Shown here in pieces: positions 7,134-16,023 of a DNA stretch of 25,697 nt. The position numbers were made by a program, and so were the translations under genes. A model generated the notes under the pieces. The model searched no databases, had not been told where the DNA came from, and saw only the letters and a program-made list of their open reading frames with translations. Source of the DNA: PNAI01 sp964575715 (GTDB lineage: Bacteria > Pseudomonadota > Alphaproteobacteria > Rhizobiales > Xanthobacteraceae). Numbering within the stretch: the first letter of the stretch is position 1; every line of letters starts with the position of its first letter. The DNA is taken from positions 1-25,697 of the forward strand of contig CAZNSG010000018.1 in assembly GCA_964575715.1 (NCBI GenBank), written 5' to 3'.

Positions 7134-8663
7134 ATGATCGAATTACTCACCATCGCTGAAATGGCCGAGGCCGACCGGCTGGCGATCGCGGGCGGGGTGG
7201 CGGGCATTGAACTGATGGAAAACGCTGGCCGTGCCGTTGCCGATGCGGTGGCGCGGCAGCATGCACGCGATGCACCTGAGGTCTGCGTTGTTGCCGGGCC
7301 AGGCAACAATGGCGGCGATGGTTTTGTGGCAGCGCGAGTGCTGGCCGAGCGCGGCTTTCCGGTGTGTGTGGCGCTGTTGGGAGAGCGCGGGAGGTTCACG
7401 GGTGACGCGGCCGAAGCCGCGCGGCGATGGCAGGGTCGAACCGCAGCGGCCACGCCGGATCAATTGGCCGGCTGCGGCGTCATCGTGGATGCGCTGTTTG
7501 GGGCTGGGCTCGACCGGCCGCTTGAGGGTCAGGCGGCGGCCATGATCGCGGCGATCAACGCCAGCGAGGCGCCGGTGATTGCGGTCGATCTTCCGAGCGG
7601 CATCAATGGCACGAGCGGCGCGGTCATGGGCGTGGCCGTGAAGGCGGAGGAGACCGTTACATTCTTCCGCCGTAAACCCGGCCACGTGCTGCTGCCGGGA
7701 CGGTTGCATTGCGGGAGGGTGCGGGTCGTCGATATCGGAATTCCGGCGGCGGTGCTCGATCGGATTGGCTCGCGTTTGTGGGTGAATTGTCCGGAGCTTT
7801 GGGCCAAGCAATTCAAGATTCCAAAAGCTGACGTCCACAAATACGCGCGCGGTCATGCCGTCGTGGTCTCCGGCGGGTTGTCCTCGACTGGGGCCGCGCG
7901 GCTCGCGGCGCGGGGGGCGTTGCGCGCGGGCGCGGGGCTGGTCACGCTTGCAAGTCCGCGCGAGGCGCTTTCTGTCAATGCCGCGGCGAGTACGGCGGTG
8001 ATGGTGCGGCAAGTCGATGGTGCGGATGAACTCTCGGCGCTGTTGGCTGATCGTCGGTTCAATGCCATCGTGCTGGGGCCTGGCGGCGGGGTGGGACCAG
8101 CTACACGGGCGATGGTACTGGCGGCGCTGGCCGAGGCGCGGGCGGTTGTGCTTGACGCGGACGCGCTCACAAGCTTTAGCGAAGCGCCTGAAACGCTATT
8201 TTCTGCAATTAGAACAAATTTTTCTTATAATTATCCTCATGTTTCACGTGAAATAATTCTCACGCCACATGAAGGAGAATTCAATCGTTTGTTTAGAAAT
8301 CACACAAAAGGCTTTGAATTAACTTGTAAATATGAGAGTGCTATGTCCGCAGCGGCGCGCGCTGGTGCTGTGGTTCTCTTGAAGGGGCCGGATACCGTCG
8401 TAGCCGCCCCCGATGGTCGTGCCGCCATCGCTGAAAATGCCCCACCCTGGCTAGCCACCGCGGGCTCAGGCGATGTGCTGGCGGGGATCATCGCGGGACT
8501 GCTGGCTCAGGGGATGCCGTCGTTCGAGGCCGCTTGCGCAGCGGTCTGGCTGCACGGCGAAGCCGGCACCGAAGCGGGGCCTGGACTGATTTCAGAAGAT
8601 CTGGCGGAGGCGCTGCCGCATGTCTATCGTCGGCTGTTTGAGGACCTTGCCCAGTGGCTGTAA
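7134..8663 (+). CDS. nnr: Bifunctional NAD(P)H-hydrate epimerase / ADP-dependent NAD(P)H-hydrate dehydratase
   Basis: 509 residues from ATG 7134; an in-frame TTG at 7083 adds 17 unlikely residues. The protein repairs hydrated NADH/NADPH. The N-terminal YjeF-type epimerase half (about 1-220) shows LMENAGRAVAD, GPGNNGGDGFVAARVL and DALFGAGLDRPL. The C-terminal ribokinase-like dehydratase half shows VVVSGG, LGPGGG, LTPHEGEF, LLKGPDT and TAGSGDVLAGIIAGLLAQG. Length and domain order match bacterial Nnr. Bases 8191-8340, inside the second half, have only about 31% GC by my count, with AGA, ATA and TTA codons unlike the rest of the gene, yet the frame stays open and the LTPHEGEF motif is kept. A parS-like site lies in this patch. 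The gene is divergent from glnB and no clear ribosome binding site is visible. Confidence 0.93.
   Translation: MIELLTIAEMAEADRLAIAGGVAGIELMENAGRAVADAVARQHARDAPEVCVVAGPGNNGGDGFVAARVLAERGFPVCVALLGERGRFTGDAAEAARRWQGRTAAATPDQLAGCGVIVDALFGAGLDRPLEGQAAAMIAAINASEAPVIAVDLPSGINGTSGAVMGVAVKAEETVTFFRRKPGHVLLPGRLHCGRVRVVDIGIPAAVLDRIGSRLWVNCPELWAKQFKIPKADVHKYARGHAVVVSGGLSSTGAARLAARGALRAGAGLVTLASPREALSVNAAASTAVMVRQVDGADELSALLADRRFNAIVLGPGGGVGPATRAMVLAALAEARAVVLDADALTSFSEAPETLFSAIRTNFSYNYPHVSREIILTPHEGEFNRLFRNHTKGFELTCKYESAMSAAARAGAVVLLKGPDTVVAAPDGRAAIAENAPPWLATAGSGDVLAGIIAGLLAQGMPSFEAACAAVWLHGEAGTEAGPGLISEDLAEALPHVYRRLFEDLAQWL
8191..8345. other. AT-rich island inside the nnr coding sequence
   Basis: About 46 G/C in 150 bases (8191-8340, hand count) against a clearly GC-rich surround. 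The edges are sharp on both sides: GC-rich coding sequence up to about 8190 and again from about 8346. The reading frame is maintained through it. It could come from local recombination with an AT-rich donor, or from selection for an AT-rich DNA context around the parS-like site. Confidence 0.8.
8240..8255. other. parS-like ParB-binding site
   Basis: TGTTTCACGTGAAATA matches the widely conserved chromosomal parS consensus TGTTTCACGTGAAACA at 15 of 16 positions, with the central 14 bases TGTTTCACGTGAAA perfect. It sits within codons of nnr. No parA or parB gene is in the window, so ParB binding is inferred from the motif only. Confidence 0.6.
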
Positions 8664-8733
8664 GCGGCGTTTGCGATAATTGCGCCGCGCGGCAGCGGGG
8701 CCTATTCTGATGGTGTAGCGTAAGCATCTTACA

Positions 8734-8742
8734 TGTTATAAG
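8734..8742 (+). promoter_or_regulatory. Extended -10 element, probable tRNA-Leu promoter
   Basis: TGTTATAAG fits an extended -10 (TG-N-TATAAT with one mismatch) about 40 bases before the mature tRNA. No good -35 hexamer is visible at the usual distance. Confidence 0.35.
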
Positions 8743-8781
8743 CCGCGCCGCTCGGCCGCCAGGCGGCGCCGCGCAGTGCCG

Positions 8782-8866
8782 GCGGGCGTGGCGGAACTGG
8801 CAGACGCGCGGGATTTAGGTTCCCGTGACGAAAGTCTTGGGGGTTCAAATCCCTCCGCCCGCACCA
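8782..8866 (+). tRNA. tRNA-Leu (anticodon TAG, reads CUA)
   Basis: An 85-base class II tRNA with its CCA encoded. Acceptor GCGGGCG (8782-8788) pairs with CGCCCGC (8856-8862). The anticodon stem CGGGA/TCCCG encloses the loop TTTAGGT, giving anticodon TAG. A short variable arm follows, and the T-arm loop is GTTCAAAT. The discriminator is A, as expected for Leu. Confidence 0.96.
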
Positions 8867-8975
8867 CAGATGCCTTCTGCCCTAGGCGCCGAAGGGGCGC
8901 AACAGAGGTTTTGACCAATTCCACGCGATCCCTTTAAGGACGCGTCAACGACTAATAAAAAAGAAGATAGCAAGT

Positions 8976-10328
8976 ATGCAAGTCACCGAAACGCTCAGCG
9001 AAGGCCTTAAACGCGAATTCAAAGTCGTGGTTCCGGCCGCCGATCTTGAGGCGAAAGCCCAAGGCCGGCTGACGGAAATGAAAGAACGCGTGCGCATCAA
9101 TGGATTTCGACCGGGCAAAGTGCCGGTCTCGCATCTCAAACGCCTATACGGGCGCGCGGCCATGGCCGAGGCGATCGAAGTCGCGGTGCGCGAGGCCAAT
9201 GCCAAGATTGTAACCGACCGCGGCCTGAAACTTGCGCGCGATCCCGCGGTCACCATGCCGACGGAGGAGGGCGCGGTCGAGCAAATGATCGAAGGCAAGT
9301 CCGATCTTGCCTACACGGTTGCGATCGAAGTCCTGCCGGCCATCGAGCTCGCCGATTTTAAGGGCATCAAGCTGGAAAAACACGTTGCCGACGTTGCCGA
9401 TACCGAGGTGGACGAGGCGATAAATGAGCTCGCGGAACGGAATCGGCCGTTTATCCCGAAGGACGGGGCGACGGCGATGGGCGACCGGTTGACGATCTCG
9501 TTCGAAGGCAAGGTCGACGACCAGCCGTTCGAGGGCGGCGCGGGCGATGACGTCGTGATGCTGCTCGGCTCGAACCAGTTCATTCCGGGATTTGAGGATC
9601 AGCTCATCGGTGCGAGCGCGGGCGAAACGCGCACGGTGAACGTGACTTTCCCGCAGAACTATCCCGCGGCACATCTGGCCGGAAAGTCAGCCGTGTTCGA
9701 GGTCGTCGTCAAGACAGTGGAAACGCCGGGCACGCTGACGATCGACGACGCATTCGCCAAGTCGCTCGGTCTCGACTCGCTCTCAAAACTCAAGGATATG
9801 GTGAAAGAGCGCGTGGCGCAGGAGCATGCGCTGATCTCGCGCCAGCGGCTCAAGCGCGTCCTGCTCGACGAACTCGACAAACTTCACAAGTTCGCGCTGC
9901 CGCCGACAATGATCGAGGACGAGTTCACTAATGTCTGGCGGACGGTGACCAGCGAACTCGATACGCAGAAGCGTACTTTTGCCGACGAAGGCACCACCGA
10001 GGAAGCGGCGAAAGCGGAATACCGCGCCATTGCCGAGCGGCGCGTGCGCCTTGGCCTCGTGCTCGCCGAAATCGGCGAGCGCAACAATATCAAAGTTACC
10101 GACGAGGAATTGACCCGTGCCGTGGTCGAGCAGGCGCGGCGAATTCCCGGCAAGGAGCAGGAAGTCTGGGAGCACTACCGGAAGAACCCCGAAGCGCTGG
10201 CCAGCCTGCGCGCGCCGATCTACGAGGACAAGGTGGTCGACTTCGTCCTCGAACTTGCCATGGTGACTGAAATGACGGTCTTGCGCGATCAGCTCTATAA
10301 GGGAGACGAGAACGAAGCGGCGGCCTGA
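8976..10328 (+). CDS. tig: Trigger factor, ribosome-associated chaperone and prolyl isomerase
   Basis: 450 residues, the normal size. It binds near the ribosome exit tunnel and shields nascent chains. The N-terminal ribosome-binding domain carries the signature GFRPGKVP at 43-50. The middle FKBP-type isomerase domain (about 150-245) includes GDRLTISFEGKVDDQPFEGG and the FIPGFEDQLIGASAGE segment. The C-terminal helical chaperone arms follow to the end. The start at 8976 is preceded by an AAGAAG sequence. In most alphaproteobacteria tig is followed directly by clpP and clpX; here a 1035-residue CHAT protein gene lies between them, starting 45 bases after the tig stop. Confidence 0.97.
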   Translation: MQVTETLSEGLKREFKVVVPAADLEAKAQGRLTEMKERVRINGFRPGKVPVSHLKRLYGRAAMAEAIEVAVREANAKIVTDRGLKLARDPAVTMPTEEGAVEQMIEGKSDLAYTVAIEVLPAIELADFKGIKLEKHVADVADTEVDEAINELAERNRPFIPKDGATAMGDRLTISFEGKVDDQPFEGGAGDDVVMLLGSNQFIPGFEDQLIGASAGETRTVNVTFPQNYPAAHLAGKSAVFEVVVKTVETPGTLTIDDAFAKSLGLDSLSKLKDMVKERVAQEHALISRQRLKRVLLDELDKLHKFALPPTMIEDEFTNVWRTVTSELDTQKRTFADEGTTEEAAKAEYRAIAERRVRLGLVLAEIGERNNIKVTDEELTRAVVEQARRIPGKEQEVWEHYRKNPEALASLRAPIYEDKVVDFVLELAMVTEMTVLRDQLYKGDENEAAA

Positions 10329-10373
10329 TCGCTTCACCGGCATCGGCCGGAAGAGAAAATTCGCGAGCCGAAA

Positions 10374-13300
10374 ATGCGTGGTTTGAGCTTGAGCGTTGCT
10401 GCTGTCGCGGCCATCTTGGTTGCCTGGCTTGGCAACCTTGTTTGCGCGCAGACCGCTTCGTTCGTTGCGCCGCCGCGCACCATCGCCGACATCACCGCGA
10501 TCCTCGACCAGGAAAAGCCCGATCCGGGGCGTACGGCCAAGAGTCGTGCAGACGCCGACGCCAATCCGCCGGCGTCGGGCAATCTCGGGCCGTTCTATTT
10601 CACCCGCTGCCAGGCGCGCGCCACGATCGGCCGCAACAGCGAAGCAATCGAGGATTGTCAGAAAGCCATCGCAGCCGGCGGCGATTATGCGCGCGTGGTA
10701 AGTCGCTACGAGGGCTTCCTGTCGGGCCAATACCGCACCCTTGGCGAGATCAAAAAGTCGATCGCCATCGAGCAAACGATGGCCGCCAAGCTCGACAAGA
10801 TTCCGCGCACCAAGGGCCGTTTCTTCGGGATTAATCTACGGATCGCGCTCGCTTATCTGCTGATTGGCGAGATCAACCAGGCCGAAACCTACATTAAGAA
10901 AAACCAAGCGCTGCTCAACGAGTCGAAGTCCTGGCCTAACGTGGAGCAGTTCCGCTCAGGATGGGCTGCGAACATCGAAAACGGCAACGCGCGGCTGTTC
11001 GAAGGACGCGGCCACTTCAAGGAAGCGGAGGCGGCCTTTCGTCAGGCGCATGTGCTGCTGCGCGATGCGGCCGCCAAATCGAGTTCCTGGCCGGTCCCGC
11101 CGCCGCGCGGCAATTTCGAATCCACCATTGACTTTCTGACGGCGTACGAAGGCCGCATGAAAGCGAGGCAGGGACGGTTGGCCGAAGGCGAGGCCGACGT
11201 GCGCAGTGCTTTGCTCAGCCGGCTGCGCACCGTGGGCAAGTATCATGCTGACACCGCCCAGATCAGCAACATGCTGGCACACCTGATTTCGGAGCAAGCG
11301 CGATTTACCGAAGCCCAGCAGCTTGCGCTCAGCGCGGTCGAGATCTACCGCGCGCTTGGCTACCCCGAGGAGTCTCTACTGCACGCCACCGCACTCAATC
11401 AATACGCCATCGGCCTGTTCACGCAGCGCCGCTGGGATGAGGCGGCGGAGGTTTTCGCACGGCTCGACACCGCGACCAGGGACTGGGAGCCGACGAAGCG
11501 CGACCGCATCCGCCTGGGATGGTCGCGCATTTTCACCGCTTACAACACCGGCAAGGTCGCAGAGGGACTGGAACTCGCCGAAGCGCTGGTCGAGCGTACC
11601 AAGGAGCGCATGGGCGAGAAGCACCTGGACTACGCCATCGCGCAAGGCATACGCGGCGCGGGTCTTACCTATTCAAACCGCGATGCGGAAGCGATGCAGG
11701 CTTTCAAGGCGGCGCTGCCGGTCATGCTCACGGCCGCGCGCGAGGGCGACTACGACGAGGCCACAGGCGCCGCGGCGCTCGACATCCGGATGCAGAACAT
11801 CGCCGAGGCCTACATGCTTGTGCTCGCGCGCGCATCCGACCCCTCGGGCGCACTGGCGAGGGAAAGCTTTCGGCTGGGCGAACTCACGCGCGGGCAGGCG
11901 GTGCAGAAGGCGGTCGCGGCTTCGAGCGCGCGCGTCGCCATGAGCGACCCCGCGCTCGCCGTGCTGGTGCGCACCGAGCAGGACCTGGAGATGCAGGTCG
12001 CGGCGGCGCTCGGAAATCTCAACAACCTGTTGACGCTGCCCGCCGGGGAGCGCGACGAAAAAGAAGTTCAGGCGCTCAACGCCGCGATCGGGAAGCTGCG
12101 CAAGACGCGTGAGACGACGCGGCGCGAAATCGAAGGAAAATTCCCGAATTACGCCGACCTGGTCGCGAGCAAGCCGTCCTCGGCCGAGGACGTCAGGGCC
12201 GTACTTGGTCCTGGCGAAGCGTTTGTATCGTTCTACTTCGGACGCCGTTCGACCTTCGTTTGGGCTGTGCCCAAGCAGGGCCAGGTCGCCTTCGCAAGAG
12301 TCCAGGACAGCCCGCGCCAGCTCGAGGAAAAAATCAAAAAGCTGCGTTCGGCGCTCGAACCACAGGTGGCGATGATTTCGGAAATCCCGCCATTTGATGT
12401 GGCGCTTGCGCACGAACTCTACACGCTGCTGCTCAAGCCGGTCGAGTCAGGCTGGAAGAACTCCAAGAATCTGATTGTGGTAACCAACGGCGCGCTCGGG
12501 CTGCTGCCGCTTGGGCTCTTGCCGGTTGCGCCGGCGGAACTGAAAGCCGATGGCGGGCCATTGTTCGCCGGCTACCGCAGCGTGCCGTGGCTTGCGCGCA
12601 GCCATGCGGTGACGATGATCCCCTCGGCGTCGGCGCTGCGCACATTGCGGCAGTTGCCGCCGGGCTCGGACAAGCGCGAGCGCATGATCGGATTTGGCGA
12701 TCCCTACTTCAACGCGCAGCAGGCGGCGGAAATGTCCCGCGCGGAGCCGGCCGTCACGGTGGCAGATTCAAGTCTACGCGGCGTGCCGCTCAGTCGCCGC
12801 GCGGCGTCGCAAACTCAAGGCGTGGACAGCGCAGAGCTCGGTCTATTGCCACGGCTGCCGGATACGGCCGACGAGCTCAGATCGATCGCACTCGCGTTGC
12901 AGGCCGATCCGTCAAAAGTGCTGCACCTCGGAAAGGATGCAAACGAGCGTACCGTGAAGTCGGCCGCGCTTGACAAGTATCGTATCGTCGCGTTTGCCAC
13001 CCACGGACTCGTGCCGGGCGAGCTCAATGGCCTGACCCAGCCGGCGCTTGCGCTCACCGCACCCCATGTGGCCGACGTCGATGGCGATGGGCTGTTGACC
13101 ATGGAGGAAATCCTCTCGCTCAAGCTCGATGCCGACTGGGTGGTGCTCTCGGCCTGCAACACCGGCGCCGGTGCGGGCGCCGGCGCGGAAGCGGCTTCCG
13201 GACTTGGCCGGGCGTTCTTCTACGCCGGCACGCGGGCGCTGTTGATCACCAACTGGTCGGTGCATTCGCAATCGGCGCGTGAGCTGGTGAGCGATCTGTT

Positions 13301-13481
13301 CCGCCGGCAGGCCGCCGACCCGAAGCTCACGCGCGGCGAGGCCTTGCGTGCGGCGATGATGAGCCTGCTTGATGGTCAGGGTTTTGCCGACCATCAGGGC
13401 AAGACGCTCTTTACCTACGGCCATCCGCTGTTCTGGGCGCCCTATTCCATCATCGGCGACGGTGGCAGCGGCGGCCAGTGA
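10374..13481 (+). CDS. Secreted TPR and CHAT-domain (caspase-like) protein
   Basis: 1035 residues. The N-terminus is a signal peptide (about 1-25: an Arg at residue 2, a hydrophobic core, then a CAQ-type cleavage region), so the protein is probably periplasmic. From about 60 to 520 there are repeated helical pairs of TPR type, with many Ala/Tyr/Gly repeats and A-x-Y patterns. A coiled region follows at about 535-610. The C-terminal CHAT domain begins near 680 (LYTLLLKPVE), and the catalytic pair of this caspase/separase-related clan is present: His877 in ATHG and Cys928 in SACNTG. Between them lies DVDGDGLLTMEE, which also reads as an EF-hand-type loop. TPR-CHAT proteins are usually peptidases activated through protein-protein contacts; the target here is unknown. 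It lies in line with tig and clpP, perhaps co-transcribed. No strong ribosome binding site precedes the ATG. Confidence 0.88.
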   Translation: MRGLSLSVAAVAAILVAWLGNLVCAQTASFVAPPRTIADITAILDQEKPDPGRTAKSRADADANPPASGNLGPFYFTRCQARATIGRNSEAIEDCQKAIAAGGDYARVVSRYEGFLSGQYRTLGEIKKSIAIEQTMAAKLDKIPRTKGRFFGINLRIALAYLLIGEINQAETYIKKNQALLNESKSWPNVEQFRSGWAANIENGNARLFEGRGHFKEAEAAFRQAHVLLRDAAAKSSSWPVPPPRGNFESTIDFLTAYEGRMKARQGRLAEGEADVRSALLSRLRTVGKYHADTAQISNMLAHLISEQARFTEAQQLALSAVEIYRALGYPEESLLHATALNQYAIGLFTQRRWDEAAEVFARLDTATRDWEPTKRDRIRLGWSRIFTAYNTGKVAEGLELAEALVERTKERMGEKHLDYAIAQGIRGAGLTYSNRDAEAMQAFKAALPVMLTAAREGDYDEATGAAALDIRMQNIAEAYMLVLARASDPSGALARESFRLGELTRGQAVQKAVAASSARVAMSDPALAVLVRTEQDLEMQVAAALGNLNNLLTLPAGERDEKEVQALNAAIGKLRKTRETTRREIEGKFPNYADLVASKPSSAEDVRAVLGPGEAFVSFYFGRRSTFVWAVPKQGQVAFARVQDSPRQLEEKIKKLRSALEPQVAMISEIPPFDVALAHELYTLLLKPVESGWKNSKNLIVVTNGALGLLPLGLLPVAPAELKADGGPLFAGYRSVPWLARSHAVTMIPSASALRTLRQLPPGSDKRERMIGFGDPYFNAQQAAEMSRAEPAVTVADSSLRGVPLSRRAASQTQGVDSAELGLLPRLPDTADELRSIALALQADPSKVLHLGKDANERTVKSAALDKYRIVAFATHGLVPGELNGLTQPALALTAPHVADVDGDGLLTMEEILSLKLDADWVVLSACNTGAGAGAGAEAASGLGRAFFYAGTRALLITNWSVHSQSARELVSDLFRRQAADPKLTRGEALRAAMMSLLDGQGFADHQGKTLFTYGHPLFWAPYSIIGDGGSGGQ

Positions 13482-13602
13482 GCAAACCAGCCGCAATGTC
13501 GTAAACAGATCGACATCTGCCATCGTTTAATTGGTTTGCGAACCTATATATTCATTTTCAGAGCAACGATTCGAATCGGCCAGCCGCGCCGAAGGAGGCG
13601 AA

Positions 13603-14235
13603 ATGAGAGACCCCCACGATACCTACATGAACTACCTCGTTCCCGTGGTGGTCGAGCAGACCAATCGCGGCGAGCGCGCCTACGACATCTATTCGCGGCT
13701 GCTCAAAGAACGGATCATCTTCCTCACCGGCCCGATTGAGGATGGGATTGCGACGCTGGTGATCGCGCAAATGCTCTTTCTCGAGGCGGAGAATCCGAAA
13801 AAGGAAATATCGATGTACATCAACTCGCCGGGCGGGTTGGTGACGGCGGGGCTTGCGATTTACGATACCATGCAGTTCATCCGTCCGCCGGTTTCGACCT
13901 TGTGTTGCGGTCAGGCCGCCTCGATGGGCTCGTTGTTGCTCGCCGCCGGCGCCAAGGATCTGCGGTTTGCGCTGCCGAACGCCCGCGTCATGATCCACCA
14001 GCCGTCGGGCGGTTTCCAGGGCCAGGCCACGGACATCATGCTGCACGCCCAAGAAATTCTGAACCTCAAGAAGCGGCTTAACGAAATCTACGTCAAGCAC
14101 ACCGGCCAGTCGTTCAAGAAGATCGAGGATGCGCTGGAACGTGACTATTTCCTAACCGCGGAGGGGGCCAAGGAGTTCGGTCTGGTCGACAAAGTAATAC
14201 CCAAGCGGCCCGAGGAGGCCGGTAGCAAGCCCTAG
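13603..14235 (+). CDS. clpP: ATP-dependent Clp protease proteolytic subunit
   Basis: 210 residues. The start is ATG 13603 because AAGGAGG (13592-13598) lies just before it and MRDPHDTYMN matches the beginning of alphaproteobacterial ClpP; an upstream in-frame start at 13531 is not supported. ClpP forms the two-ring serine protease chamber fed by ClpX (encoded next) or ClpA. The triad is visible: Ser107 in QAASMGS, His132 in IHQPSGG and Asp181 in ERDYF. The MYINSPGG segment is also intact. The gap before the gene contains CCTATATA (13543-13550), a possible -10 element. The next gene, clpX, starts 226 bases downstream, so separate promoters are possible. Confidence 0.97.
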   Translation: MRDPHDTYMNYLVPVVVEQTNRGERAYDIYSRLLKERIIFLTGPIEDGIATLVIAQMLFLEAENPKKEISMYINSPGGLVTAGLAIYDTMQFIRPPVSTLCCGQAASMGSLLLAAGAKDLRFALPNARVMIHQPSGGFQGQATDIMLHAQEILNLKKRLNEIYVKHTGQSFKKIEDALERDYFLTAEGAKEFGLVDKVIPKRPEEAGSKP

Positions 14236-14461
14236 ACGAACCAAGCCAAATTAGCGCCGGATGCGTCGGCCTTGAATTCGCCATTACGCGCGGCTGCGTT
14301 AGGATTAATGAATTCTTGGTTTTTCCGGCGGTAACCTGTTTGCTTCGTATTCGGACGGGGTGTTGTTGACGTTCGGGTGTGTCCTTGGCGCTACGGTTTC
14401 TTAGCGCCAATGCTGGTATGAATAGAGTCGGCCCGGTCTGCTTTCGGGCATGGAGAATGGG

Positions 14462-15727
14462 ATGAGCAAGGTCGGCAGTGGCGATTCAAAGAATACGCTC
14501 TACTGCTCGTTTTGCGGCAAGAGCCAGCACGAGGTGCGCAAGCTCATTGCCGGCCCGACCGTATTCATTTGCGATGAGTGCGTCGAACTTTGCATGGACA
14601 TCATCCGCGAGGAGAACAAGTCCTCGCTGGTCAAATCGCGCGATGGCATTCCGACGCCAAAGGAAATCCGTAAAGTCCTCGACGACTATGTGATCGGGCA
14701 GGATCACGCCAAGAAGGTGCTGGCAGTTGCCGTGCACAATCACTACAAGCGGCTCAACCATCAGGCCAAGCACAACGATGTCGAGCTGGCGAAATCCAAC
14801 ATTCTGCTCATCGGGCCGACCGGTTCGGGCAAGACGCTGCTGGCGCAAACGCTGGCGCGCATTCTTGACGTTCCCTTCACCATGGCGGATGCCACCACGC
14901 TCACCGAAGCCGGATATGTCGGCGAGGATGTGGAAAACATCATCCTCAAGCTGCTGCAGGCCGCCGACTACAACGTCGAGCGCGCGCAACGCGGCATCGT
15001 CTACATCGACGAGATCGACAAGATCAGCCGCAAGTCTGACAACCCCTCGATCACGCGCGACGTATCGGGCGAGGGCGTGCAGCAGGCGTTGCTCAAGATC
15101 ATGGAAGGCACCGTCGCCTCGGTGCCCCCGCAAGGCGGCCGCAAGCATCCGCAGCAGGAGTTCCTGCAGGTCGACACTACAAATATTCTGTTCGTGTGCG
15201 GTGGGGCGTTCGGGGGGCTCGAGAAAATTATCTCGGCGCGCGGCCGGTCAACTTCGATCGGCTTCTCCGCCAAGGTGCTGGCGCCGGAAGATCGCAAGTC
15301 CGGGGAAATCTTCCGCGAGGTCGAACCCGAGGATCTGCTCAAGTATGGCTTGATCCCGGAATTCGTCGGCCGGCTGCCGGTGGTAGCCACGCTCGAAGAT
15401 CTCGATGAGCCTTCGCTCAAACGCATCCTGATCGAGCCGAAGAACGCGCTGGTTAAACAGTATCAGCGCCTGTTCGAGATGGAGTCGATCGATCTCACGC
15501 TGGCCGAGGAGGCGCTGGGCGCGATCGCCCGCAAGGCGATCGACCGCAAGACCGGCGCACGCGGCCTGCGCTCGATCATGGAGAGCATCCTGCTCGATAC
15601 CATGTTCGATCTGCCGAGTTTGGAAGGTGTTGAAGAAGTGGTGATCTCGAAAGAGGTGGTCGAGGGCACCGCCCGGCCGCTCTACATCTACGCCGATCGC
15701 GCCAGCGATGCGGGTGCGAGCGCGTGA
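14462..15727 (+). CDS. clpX: ATP-dependent Clp protease ATP-binding subunit ClpX
   Basis: 421 residues from ATG 14462, preceded by GGAGA at 14452-14456; an ATG four codons upstream at 14450 is in frame but less well placed. ClpX unfolds tagged substrates and feeds them to ClpP. The N-terminal zinc-binding domain has the four Cys ligands 15, 18, 37 and 40. The AAA+ domain follows with Walker A GPTGSGKT, Walker B IVYIDEIDKI, the pore-loop GYVGEDVEN region, the arginine-containing GLIPEFVGRLPV segment and the sensor-2 KTGARGLRSI. The sequence is strongly rhizobial. In Caulobacter-type regulation ClpXP degrades cell-cycle regulators; the same is likely here but is not shown by the sequence. Confidence 0.97.
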   Translation: MSKVGSGDSKNTLYCSFCGKSQHEVRKLIAGPTVFICDECVELCMDIIREENKSSLVKSRDGIPTPKEIRKVLDDYVIGQDHAKKVLAVAVHNHYKRLNHQAKHNDVELAKSNILLIGPTGSGKTLLAQTLARILDVPFTMADATTLTEAGYVGEDVENIILKLLQAADYNVERAQRGIVYIDEIDKISRKSDNPSITRDVSGEGVQQALLKIMEGTVASVPPQGGRKHPQQEFLQVDTTNILFVCGGAFGGLEKIISARGRSTSIGFSAKVLAPEDRKSGEIFREVEPEDLLKYGLIPEFVGRLPVVATLEDLDEPSLKRILIEPKNALVKQYQRLFEMESIDLTLAEEALGAIARKAIDRKTGARGLRSIMESILLDTMFDLPSLEGVEEVVISKEVVEGTARPLYIYADRASDAGASA

Positions 15728-16023
15728 GTCGCCCAATAATCTGCAGTAATCCGGCCGCTTCGATTCGAAATCAGGGGCAAATTGGGGCGTGTTTACTTGC
15801 AATGGGAGCATTCCTTGACACGTTGGCCCGCTATATCCACCTAATGGTGGACGAAGAGAACTACGTGTGAACGTCGGTTAACATTACTCAGGCCAGGACT
15901 TACGGTCGATTTAATGGTGTGCGTCGGTTGTGTTGAGTACCCCGCACCGGCCTTCCGGCACTCCGTCGCGGCAGCGCATCAGCGGGCTGCGGAGGAGGGG
16001 CACAACAATAAGGAAACCTGGAT

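Noticed and set aside
9783..10775. 330-codon open frame on the minus strand across the end of tig and the start of the CHAT gene
   Set aside because: Both plus-strand genes are well supported, and the antisense translation shows no domain.
15815..15845. TTGACA followed by CTATAT or CCTAAT as a lon heat-shock or housekeeping promoter
   Set aside because: The spacers (11 or 19 bases) do not fit sigma-70 or RpoH well; kept only as a remark under lon.
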